Part shown: positions 16,401 through 20,048 of the stretch, in pieces
Position numbering within the stretch: the first letter of the stretch is position 1
Layout: each line of letters begins with the position of its first letter
Assembly (NCBI GenBank): GCA_030849065.1
Contig: JASAON010001404.1
Span: 1,354-21,401 of the forward strand
DNA: 20,048 nucleotides
Direction of reading: 5' to 3'
Source of the DNA: Jaenimonas drosophilae
Lineage: Eukaryota > Euglenozoa > Kinetoplastea > Trypanosomatida > Trypanosomatidae
Notes under the pieces: model-generated
Database searches by the model: none
What the model was told of the DNA's origin: nothing
What the model saw: the letters and a program-made list of their open reading frames with translations, nothing else
Program-made: the position numbers and the translations under genes

Positions 16401-18887
16401 TATGGAGCGGCGTTGACGAGCTTCTCCACTCGCTTGGAGGATGTTCGACGACAGTACCCTGGCGTACACCACCGCGAGATCAACGTGGTGTCCGCCACGG
16501 ACAATGAGATGCTCGTGCTTCATGCACAGCGTGTGGCTGCTGGTGCGGCTCGTACGGTTGCCACTCACGAAGCCCGTGAGGAGGCTGAGGAAGGTTTGAA
16601 GGATCGCAGCGTCGCACTGATGGAGGAAGACCACTATGTCGTGGAGGCCGCGGAGCTCTGCGATGCCTTGCGCGATGTTCCCATGGTCAAGCTGCCAACG
16701 GAGGCAGATATGATGCATCGCTGGGGCTTTGTCGTTGCCCGCGCGCATCATCATCGTCGCCAGATGTACGACTTCGCTGCGCTGCCGGCGGAGGCGGAAG
16801 AGGATCGCACCGGGAGCTCCAAGTCTACGCGATCTCGGCGCAGGACCCCTGCCCCGGTTGAGATGACGGAGGTGCCCGACAATGAGGTTGTGGAGATCAA
16901 CGACGACCTCATCTCCACCACTTCCTCGGAGGAGACCCATCGTCGTCGAGTGGCCAAGGCGGAGAAGCCAGCACCGGTGCCGGCAGCACCGCGAGAGGTT
17001 CTGCCGGACCGCGACGCCGTTGCCGAGGCCGAGGCTATGCCTGTAGCTGCGGCAGAGGAGGTTGTCCCCGCTCCGGTTGCTGCTGCTGCCCCAATCAAAG
17101 CCACAGAGGCGGCCGAGGCGCGCTTCGTGGTTCCCTCGGCTGGCCCTCGACCAGAGCAGCCCAAGGCGCAGCGCTCGGCGAGCAAGAAGAAGCGACCCAC
17201 TCGCTGCCCACGCCCGCACGTCAACATCTCCAAGCTGGAGGAGGACCCTGTTGGGGAGCTCCGTACAGGGAGGTGGGAGGAGTTCCTGCCCCTCACTCGT
17301 GGTGCGGCACAGAAGCTCCGCCAGATGCTTGGCGGAAAGGATGACAAGGGCGGTCTTGGTAGTGGCAAACGCCGGCAATCGATGCCAGCGGAGCGCATTC
17401 CGCGCGGGAGTCGGTGGTTCAGCGCGGTGATTCCGCAAGATGAGCCCGAGGTGGTGGAGATCCGCACAGAGCGGCAGTACATTGCCCGAACGTTGCACAA
17501 GGCGAACAAGCACCTCCCTCGTCGAGTGACGGAGGAGGAAGTTGAAAGCAGCCCCAATGCCATGGACTTGGTCTTTGAATACTACGACCTCAGCTCGCGT
17601 GCCGGGGCTGCTGGAAGCATCCGACATGCTGCACCCATTGTGCGTGCACGATTGGCAGAGCTGAACCAGCTCTTTGAGGAGTGGATTGCCTCCGCTGCCA
17701 AGTCGTCCGATACACCGGATTTGGCGGATAAGGGGGAGGAGGACCGGCTGATCGCCGAGGCCAAGGCCGTTCGTCTGGCGCGACGGGATGGCCTGCGAGC
17801 ATCCGCCTCTCACAGCTGTGTGTGCAATCCTCGCAACGTGCCCATGCGTTGGGCGCACCTCTCAACAGAGGAGTTGGAGCATGACGATGATCTTCGCCAT
17901 CTCGTTGACAGCGGTGCGAGCAAAGAAGAGATTCGTGGTCATTTGGTGAATTGGTCCTTATTGAAGGAAACCGCCAACGATGCGCTCTTCACCAAGTACA
18001 GCTTCTTACCTGTGCTGCCATATGGCTACTCCCTGGCGGAGCTGAACTTGATGGAGGATGGCACATTCCAGGGCTACGCTCGCAATGGTGCCTACAAGAG
18101 CAGCCCACACCTCCAGGCATCTATGAGGGAGGCGGTGGAGAGCCTTGCCAAGAACAAGGCAGCCGCGGCACCGCGCGGTACAGGCTTTGTAGAGCGCGTG
18201 CGCGCAGCCATGATGGATGGCCAGCCTGACGAGCCACTGAGCTCCCGCGACGGTAGCTCGGCCCGCTCCTCCCCACGAGAGGACGATCCCATGGTGGCAG
18301 CTCTCCGTGCCGCCCGGGAGAAGAAGCTCAGTGCCTTTCTGAACGACGCCACTCGCTCTAGCTTCCTTCTGGAAAGCCAAACCAAGAGCCGTAGTGTGCT
18401 TCAGCATCTGATGCAGCACATTGCCGACATCTCGCCGGATTTGCCCTCTGTGGAGTGCACCCGCGAGATGCCCCTCTCCGTTGACGACATCACCGCCCTC
18501 CGCACCTTCTTTGATGGGCTCGACCCTGACAACTTTGGATTGGTGGATCGTGCCGACTTTGAACACTTCGCGGTGCTGACGCTTGGCGAGGAGGTTCCTC
18601 ACCTGACACGTCAGGTGGTGGACCGACTGACCTTCTCCACCGACTTTGATGCCACCAACATCGCCGTCAAGGCACCTGAGCTGGTCGACTTCAGCGACTT
18701 CACCACTTTTTACAAGTCGCTGGCCCTCGTGGAGCTGCGGAGGCAGATGGAGACGGAGGAGCAACGCCGTCGTGAGTCAACGCGCCTCGGCGCTCTCGGG
18801 CTGACTGGACCGACTGCCAGCGGTGGGCAGCGAGCTAGCGGACTGGCTGGCAGCCGCCCTGCTCCAGCTGTGGCGCAGGTACACTAG
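7428..18887 (+). CDS. Giant repeat-rich protein with C-terminal EF-hand-like loop (3819 aa)
   Basis: One uninterrupted 11,460-base frame from an ATG in favourable context (cacc before it). Regions: ~1-1160, Ser/Ala/Glu/His-rich and probably disordered, with tandem repeats from ~400 to 1140; ~1185-3110, highly charged and probably helical or coiled-coil, carrying many degenerate (Y/F)PFL … GVPL-x-x-L-x-L-x-x-D-x-x-F motifs; ~3118-3261, Ala/Pro/Glu-rich linker ending in a basic SASKKKRPTR patch; ~3265-3819, mixed domain with one more motif copy (YSFLPVLPYGYSLAELNLMED, about residue 3523) and an EF-hand-like loop at 3699-3710 (DPDNFGLVDRAD). No signal peptide or membrane helix is visible. I recall similar PFL/GVPL-type repeats in giant trypanosomatid proteins annotated as calpain-like, but cannot check that, and no calpain catalytic core is visible here. 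A structural role in the cytoskeleton, flagellum or attachment zone is inference only. Confidence 0.94.
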   Translation: MSVALPRPSTLPPTYPRKEGSRGVSPHAQTPPRSGVSDGQRKSTSPSSHDKPMLSLRSNASDGVAASHSSASHSAPLSVHLVREGGRHATAAPAGGHPFLFPRASSLMHSTDEDDDNESVQQPLEVQLVRDGANRVAAPAAHRKPSALSTVYMDDHTTEVPSADEDEEAALSTVLLPSTVNRRAKHRVDSLPETDSEVSMESPHRPPGLTEGTDSAHDAGNQSHSSLNTSELQSDAPPQDQNHTATDRKTQPSPEQSHTSAPRTGDRGHHAQAHSLPEHLEGQEPATPASSRHTDMVESSHRSLLPTEEASDSATAESTKHAPEQSHTSAPRNAMSEGQPASTATLADRVEGLEPVSPASSRHTDLAESSQRSLPTNEAAQLSRNTPPTDRLPIDSDTSPQCLSQCAGNLSPQSSNIPTPQHQPDRKLGEEAGTPHESRHTSAEEASLPSSRSSVKGDPASVHNLSSRNMLDGVASEPSSRHAGMDGQSELSDSSSVGGHASVRDAPERDAGSEVGSNYPSRHAEAHEPSQVAHPSAASVQSAQSAATTQSHMLSQCAGNFSAPSTQATSPQATSPQAQDKCVTPVVSCLSEHNEGDEARTMSGSRHTMSEEASIPSSRSSVKGGPASVHNLSSRNMLDGVASEPSSRHAGMDGQSELSDSSSVGGHASVRDAPERDAGSEVGSNYPSRHAEAHEPSQLSHRSAASVQSAATTQSYMLSQCAGNFSVTSTQNTTPRAQNKCATPIVSRLSEHNEGAEVRSLSESRHTMVDEASLPSSRSSVKAAPASVRNLSSRSMLYGAPSELSSRRAGMDDESETAETPSVAGYASVRDAPERDAGSEVGSNYPSRHAEAHEPSQLSQHSAPSVQSATTQSYLLSQCAGNFSVTSTQATTPQAKDKCATPIVSRLSEHNEGAEVRSLSESRHTMVDEASIPSSRSSVKAAPASVRNLSSRSMLYGAPSELSSRRAGMDDESETAETPSVAGYASVRDAPERDAGSEVGSNYPSHHVEAEEASLATGRSSVSEQSALPHSETVTSGVLSQCAGNFSVTTTEKAAPVMQAVDERQMEGVESARSSVRGGFDSQVSVPTGGPAEACVCDSRRMGDEANSSTTSSRRGCLDAASEMPDVEVSAQSSQILSQCAGEMEAMTLSNTDVEETKRRPRGTTEFTAVPDEDVSEVRESDAGLPELPLDRFAYDAYYMELRALREAIPNDDACGTSPLMVMKRHAACLDAQLQQRVRQLLEQEADALSECDSQCHFISSKYPCLASLVSPANLRVFQSPSVIAALAKYDAAHSTGGNEAAAGVELHATVEDVLQKRQLEEEGIVREYPFLCCGTEAQLVDLHLESVPEMEAMKKQHRDLAKDGDCPELRRLEKAMHDSARCLAEDDARRVRHQLLEAHYLREQLKPLEEDPTVEVSYVKAGVLYNPTCHALAKTVQHLRSQAATPAELEDAVAQLRAEADRIVELKREVSAKLVERFQSLPLVLLGVPLADLPLSSDAAFQALSRASTADPSSLLACATQVALLQRSVMDLRRDADDDVLARLPFLSRNYAGAGVPLRELRLMQDATLGCLGEERLRLLASTEHGTPIADTSDLDAKMMNRIEELAEACTAEEEVVVQRFGLHEAFPAGSGNKRAAALLLPQDVEVKRLTERQGEDLAAALHHRALEIFEEDACDERLAAQERNGLRRDYPMCAQDMTEAVLRDATFTSLCATRARLLMDPAAHDAKLSDIERSMTERGLEIEALRRRPLHREVMVRLVDLNHVALCTNYQHMQSEDYYVRRYRHLNQRMLNRPLLPYTEPNMVETLLLPTRTRQVASLEPTDPFLAELRVSAQSLLSSGSGPTDALVCGVYRQMDARVAQLQRDRMRVQEVVEAREAAIQGRFPTLPAIMCGLPLAELCHDSTLVEAAQQLDALRQDADAPQATIAEAQQHLVACATQVAANLAREEAQLRQQMPCVGTLAGRPALRGLHLTSVPEMDALLRQHRELAKSGESPELRRLEKVIQDLAQRIAENVAERMRHELLEAHFLKQKLATVNEDPMAGMNYAEAGVLHDAKCRELAKEVEQLRSQAAEDAVVEEAMKRLVERADRVLAFKRQRTAQLAQSYPPLSSTVLGVLLADLPLSTDAEFQAAVAQCAKCARSDDADERARLPEGQGKLLSRVDELARQVNLVRLFHAVEDDAVRARHPFLPSNNVCWVPCRDLALEEDPSTLNFMHQRRRAIQVGDATREAEVDAQLMTRATAIATDLIIASDATHRRALYASEWKHAPILFPSLVVDRDDVFASLQETGTNDAQRLDEVAEAQNAVMEKTRARVAELLSAYTAVEQSIAQETCGLRNRYAMCVRDVNPAVEDDQYFAVLKQTHDDWQNVVDAHHAAIHEVEEEMWRQSVSLIPDDRRVATAFGAECQAEAQLRLASDPNAALLRQRDSAFYSHQLWRLRQLRRRPNYAADASELSTSACDEQLDVSSLAAQDSYYLLLQHHRDMCAASDEKGAPVRCIDVLLRRRMRQLGDAARRQKRAITQQDDHLRRQFPCLRLNSSATPLASLSYGEDAELQRLVAEHTRLLRPPNDIKERYPFLPDSIDDVPIEDLELEKDPLFLRLAAQRQDLLGPLRKKIDAVKQVEAEIQTRFSVLLAEDVREESELRATYPFADPQVAVPLRCLHLSRRKDFVARLETYKAMASSDDEEVRRQRDELEAELRDAVNQLAAAEALWQRSRWLTAESLVHAFPCLPVQPAFGIHLGEIGLLEDATFRRLCVQLLEARKSTADDRDADIASREVQLIQHVQAVAAEKQASSVTGQKRFPGLPQRVDGLFLCDLVSALEQRGTVDDEAAVWNEAARQKLTQTYRAEEDEAVWCRHPFFRDMQLSGMPLRDMTELSERDKFHTYFKRWLTAISRRSKEKKERAPMFEDLLRETAMVVVADRILSDASFHDDLRQAGVTCMALDPAVPLHQLRSYSSETTKPLVIHNDTVGATEEEQNLLSRICSSYGAALTSFSTRLEDVRRQYPGVHHREINVVSATDNEMLVLHAQRVAAGAARTVATHEAREEAEEGLKDRSVALMEEDHYVVEAAELCDALRDVPMVKLPTEADMMHRWGFVVARAHHHRRQMYDFAALPAEAEEDRTGSSKSTRSRRRTPAPVEMTEVPDNEVVEINDDLISTTSSEETHRRRVAKAEKPAPVPAAPREVLPDRDAVAEAEAMPVAAAEEVVPAPVAAAAPIKATEAAEARFVVPSAGPRPEQPKAQRSASKKKRPTRCPRPHVNISKLEEDPVGELRTGRWEEFLPLTRGAAQKLRQMLGGKDDKGGLGSGKRRQSMPAERIPRGSRWFSAVIPQDEPEVVEIRTERQYIARTLHKANKHLPRRVTEEEVESSPNAMDLVFEYYDLSSRAGAAGSIRHAAPIVRARLAELNQLFEEWIASAAKSSDTPDLADKGEEDRLIAEAKAVRLARRDGLRASASHSCVCNPRNVPMRWAHLSTEELEHDDDLRHLVDSGASKEEIRGHLVNWSLLKETANDALFTKYSFLPVLPYGYSLAELNLMEDGTFQGYARNGAYKSSPHLQASMREAVESLAKNKAAAAPRGTGFVERVRAAMMDGQPDEPLSSRDGSSARSSPREDDPMVAALRAAREKKLSAFLNDATRSSFLLESQTKSRSVLQHLMQHIADISPDLPSVECTREMPLSVDDITALRTFFDGLDPDNFGLVDRADFEHFAVLTLGEEVPHLTRQVVDRLTFSTDFDATNIAVKAPELVDFSDFTTFYKSLALVELRRQMETEEQRRRESTRLGALGLTGPTASGGQRASGLAGSRPAPAVAQVH
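8187..8570 (+). repeat. Two-copy 69-residue repeat, Ser-rich N-terminal part
   Basis: Inside the giant gene, the motif PEQSHTSAPR starts at 8187 and again at 8394, exactly 69 codons apart. Each copy continues with a matching element, (E/S)PASSRHTD followed by (V/A)ESS(H/Q)RSL and a P-T-(E/N)-E-A tail. The second copy is truncated near 8570 where the sequence turns into the upstream edge of the LSQCAG array. The copies are diverged, so this duplication is older than the main array. Confidence 0.8.
8634..10850 (+). repeat. Tandem array of ~158-167-residue Ser-rich repeats
   Basis: Four main units in frame, aligned on the codon for the Pro of PSSRSSVK, start at 8772, 9273, 9750 and 10224, giving periods of 501, 477 and 474 bases. 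A degenerate fifth part follows. Each unit reads: PSSRSSVK, (S/L)SSR(N/S)ML, ASVRDAPERDAGSEVGSNYPS, QSxxLSQCAGNFS, (D/N)KCxTPxVS, LSEHNEG and SRHT. The LSQCAG motif occurs six times, starting at 8634, 9087, 9579, 10053, 10542 and 10836. Units 1 and 2 share 249 bases (8772-9020 and 9273-9521) with only two differences seen by eye. Units 3 and 4 are likewise nearly identical over more than 300 bases. All length changes keep the frame. Function unknown; the Ser content suggests phosphorylation. Confidence 0.93.
11445..11942 (+). repeat. Intragenic duplication, copy A (166 residues)
   Basis: Copy A of a pair within the giant gene. Shared landmarks with copy B at 13332-13829: SVPEM(E/D)A, HR(D/E)LAK, SPELRRLEK-type core (CPELRRLEK here), H(Q/E)LLEAH(Y/F)L, AGVL, LRSQAA, ADR(I/V), GV(P/L)LADLPLS and DA(A/E)FQA. 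The copies have equal length, with no net gap, and lie 629 codons apart. Confidence 0.88.
11859..18078 (+). repeat. Dispersed (Y/F)PFL–GVPL motif repeats in the giant protein
   Basis: A degenerate motif, basic-(Y/F)PFLP … GVPL-x-x-L-x-L-x-x-D-x-x-F-x-x-L, recurs with irregular spacing through the helical region. Clear copies start near 11859 (LGVPLADLPLSSDAAF), 12054 (LPFL, GVPLRELRLMQDATL), 13076 (FPTLP, GLPLAEL), 13744 (GVLLADLPLSTDAEF), 13984 (HPFLP, LALEEDPSTL), 15018, 15150 (YPFLP, VPIEDLELEKDPLF), 15369, 15609 (FPCLP, IGLLEDATFRRL), 16002 (HPFF, GMPLRDM) and 17992 (YSFLP, LAELNLMEDGTF). Weaker copies lie near 11207, 11405, 12490, 13287, 14223, 14443, 15836 and 16447. The aromatic-Pro break between charged helices suggests a short structural module repeated many times. 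Confidence 0.8.
13332..13829 (+). repeat. Intragenic duplication, copy B (166 residues)
   Basis: Partner of copy A at 11445-11942. Copy B reads LHLTSVPEMDALLRQHRELA at its start and LADLPLSTDAEFQA at its end. The flanks upstream of both copies also look related, each with a Pro-containing aromatic motif followed by a long acidic helix, so the ancestral duplication may have been longer than the part still easily aligned. Confidence 0.88.
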
Positions 18888-19190
18888 GTAGATGTCATGG
18901 CGCAGATGACGTAAACGTAGATGTTGTGTACGTTGATTGAAAGTTGGAGTAGTGGAGGCCGGCGCGAGACGCGCGATGCTTCCACGTGTACTCTATGTCT
19001 CCCCACACACACCACGAAGGAAGGGGAGGTGCTGGATTTTGAAGTCTAATCACTTCATACATCCTGCACTCTCACAGAGGTACAAGTCTTCATTTGCTAG
19101 AACAACCCAACACCCCAAAACAAATGCGGTGGGAACCATCTTGGCCTCCCCCCATCAATGTACGCACGCTCCGTGTGGGGACGTACGCAC

Positions 19191-19209
19191 GTTGACTGGG
19201 GAAGTCAAC
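19191..19209 (+). other. Short perfect hairpin in 3' UTR
   Basis: GTTGACT at 19191-19197 and its reverse complement AGTCAAC at 19203-19209 flank a 5-base loop (GGGGA). An 8-base direct repeat, tacgcacg, at 19161-19168 and 19184-19191 borders it. It may be an mRNA 3' UTR element, or chance in a 1-kb region. Confidence 0.35.
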
Positions 19210-19904
19210 ATCAAAGCCACCTGTCATGGACGTTGGGTCTCTGTTTTTCTTTTTTTTCAACACGTGTGCTTGTGTGTGTGCTGGAGCTCTTTCGTGGGTG
19301 CTTCGGCACAAAGATCCGTACTCGTATCCACCGTTGGCATCTATATGCGCGCACATTGGTTCGCATCACGCACCCCCTCTCCCCCAAATCAGAGCGATGG
19401 GAAAAGGATGGGTGCATCATCGACCATGTACTGTACAACACGTATTTTCTTCGCTCTCTTGTGTGCTTTTCCTTATTTGAGTGTCATGCCACTGTTGGTC
19501 GTCGACCGACAACACAAAAAAACAAACAAGAAGAAACAAAAAACATCGACGGCGGTGCACACATGCCAGGAGAATTAGATACTGGCAAAACACTCATCTT
19601 TTTAAATTTCTACTTGTTCTCCCTCGATGGACTTCTGCTTCTCCCCTTCCGCTGTACGTATCGATGCATCAGCACACTGATAGGCTTTCTGTGCGTGTGT
19701 TCTATAAAACCTAGACAAGCACGTGGAGGCTACGGCGGTTTGGTTCCCCACAATGCGTGGTTCTATGTACGTCGATGTAAGCTACTGGAACTGGAAGAGT
19801 ACCTCAATTGTCAGATTCTGACCAAACACAATCTATTCATGGCGTAGACACTAACTTGGTGTACGTCTATGTGTAGGCCACTGATGTCGTCTTGGTTCAT
19901 GAAG

Positions 19905-19935
19905 TACATCACTCTTTTCATCTTTCTTTCTATAG
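19905..19935 (+). promoter_or_regulatory. Strong candidate trans-splice acceptor for the next gene
   Basis: A pyrimidine-dominated tract (catcactcttttcatctttc, then tttctatag) ends in AG at 19934-19935 with no earlier AG inside the tract. This is one of the cleanest acceptor patterns in the window and implies a further gene on the + strand starting just beyond, or close to, the window end. Confidence 0.6.
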
Positions 19936-20048
19936 CGGCATCTACTGCTTAGAAGAGGTAGTAGAAACCCTCATTGACAGGGGGAAAGACAACAAGCTGC
20001 GCAGAAGTGGGATGATATCAGAACACTACACAACACTCTCAGCTTCTT

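Larger units (their letters stand above)
18888..20048. other. Gene-free region: 3' UTR of the giant gene and upstream region of the next gene
   Basis: 1161 bases without a convincing gene. All three forward frames stay open for long stretches here (about 18937-19578, 19158-19847 and 19226-19480), which reflects few stop codons rather than coding, because the frames overlap and none shows a recognisable motif. The region is rich in T, C and A runs (T8 in ctttttttt near 19250; A-rich stretch near 19515-19545). A pyrimidine tract at 19905-19935 probably marks the next gene's splice acceptor. An ATG at 20012 opens a frame that runs off the window end, but too little is visible to call it a gene. 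Confidence 0.6.

Noticed and set aside
16383..17858. 491-codon open frame on the minus strand inside the giant gene
   Set aside because: It lies wholly antisense to the continuous + strand gene and has no recognisable domain. Stop-poor antisense frames are common opposite GC-biased codons. The same applies to minus-strand frames at 18006-18764 and 14175-14735.
7428..18887. Calling the giant protein an active calpain-like cysteine peptidase
   Set aside because: No Cys/His/Asn calpain core or its surrounding signature is visible anywhere in the 3819 residues. Only the repeat style suggests that family, so a protease function is not supported.
18937..19578. 213-codon frame after the giant gene
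   Set aside because: It begins at a TTG, has low-complexity codons from T/C runs, and overlaps other open frames in the same region. No sign of a protein family.

Overview
The window looks like nuclear DNA of a kinetoplastid, most likely a trypanosomatid. The clues are: all six genes lie on the + strand, head to tail, with no introns; most gene starts are preceded by a pyrimidine-rich tract and an AG, as expected for spliced-leader trans-splicing; there are no bacterial-type ribosome binding sites or eukaryotic promoter boxes; the window opens with a kinetoplastid-style histone H4 ending (…LYGYA); and it holds a membrane-anchored phospholipase B-like protein resembling lysosomal p67 of Trypanosoma brucei. 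The genus cannot be fixed from the sequence. The short intergenic gaps (about 0.2-0.5 kb between most genes) are tighter than is typical for Leishmania.

Layout: 1-165, 3' half of a histone H4 gene (5' end outside the window). 390-2315, a 641-aa PPR-like, probably mitochondrial protein. 2623-2955, a 110-aa membrane protein of unknown function. 3259-5697, an 812-aa phospholipase B-like Ntn-hydrolase-fold glycoprotein with signal peptide and C-terminal membrane anchor. 5930-6922, a 330-aa low-complexity, His-rich hypothetical protein. 7428-18887, one 11.5-kb gene for a giant 3819-aa protein. 18888-20048, a gene-free stretch read as the 3' UTR of the giant gene plus the trans-splice region of the next gene.

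The giant protein is the most notable object. Its first ~1160 residues are Ser-rich and contain a tandem array of ~158-167-residue repeats, marked by six LSQCAG motifs; the units fall into two nearly identical pairs at DNA level. Then ~1900 residues, probably helical, carry about eighteen degenerate copies of a (Y/F)PFL … GVPL-x-x-L-x-L-x-x-D-x-x-F motif, with one more copy nearer the C-terminus, plus a 166-residue intragenic duplication of exactly conserved length. An Ala/Pro/Glu-rich linker and a C-terminal part with one degenerate EF-hand-like loop follow. I see no calpain protease core, kinase, motor or membrane segment. A structural role in the cytoskeleton, flagellum or attachment zone is my inference.

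The genes share a probable polycistronic transcription unit, which in kinetoplastids does not imply a common function. I found no CRISPR, mobile element, tRNA, rRNA or defence system.
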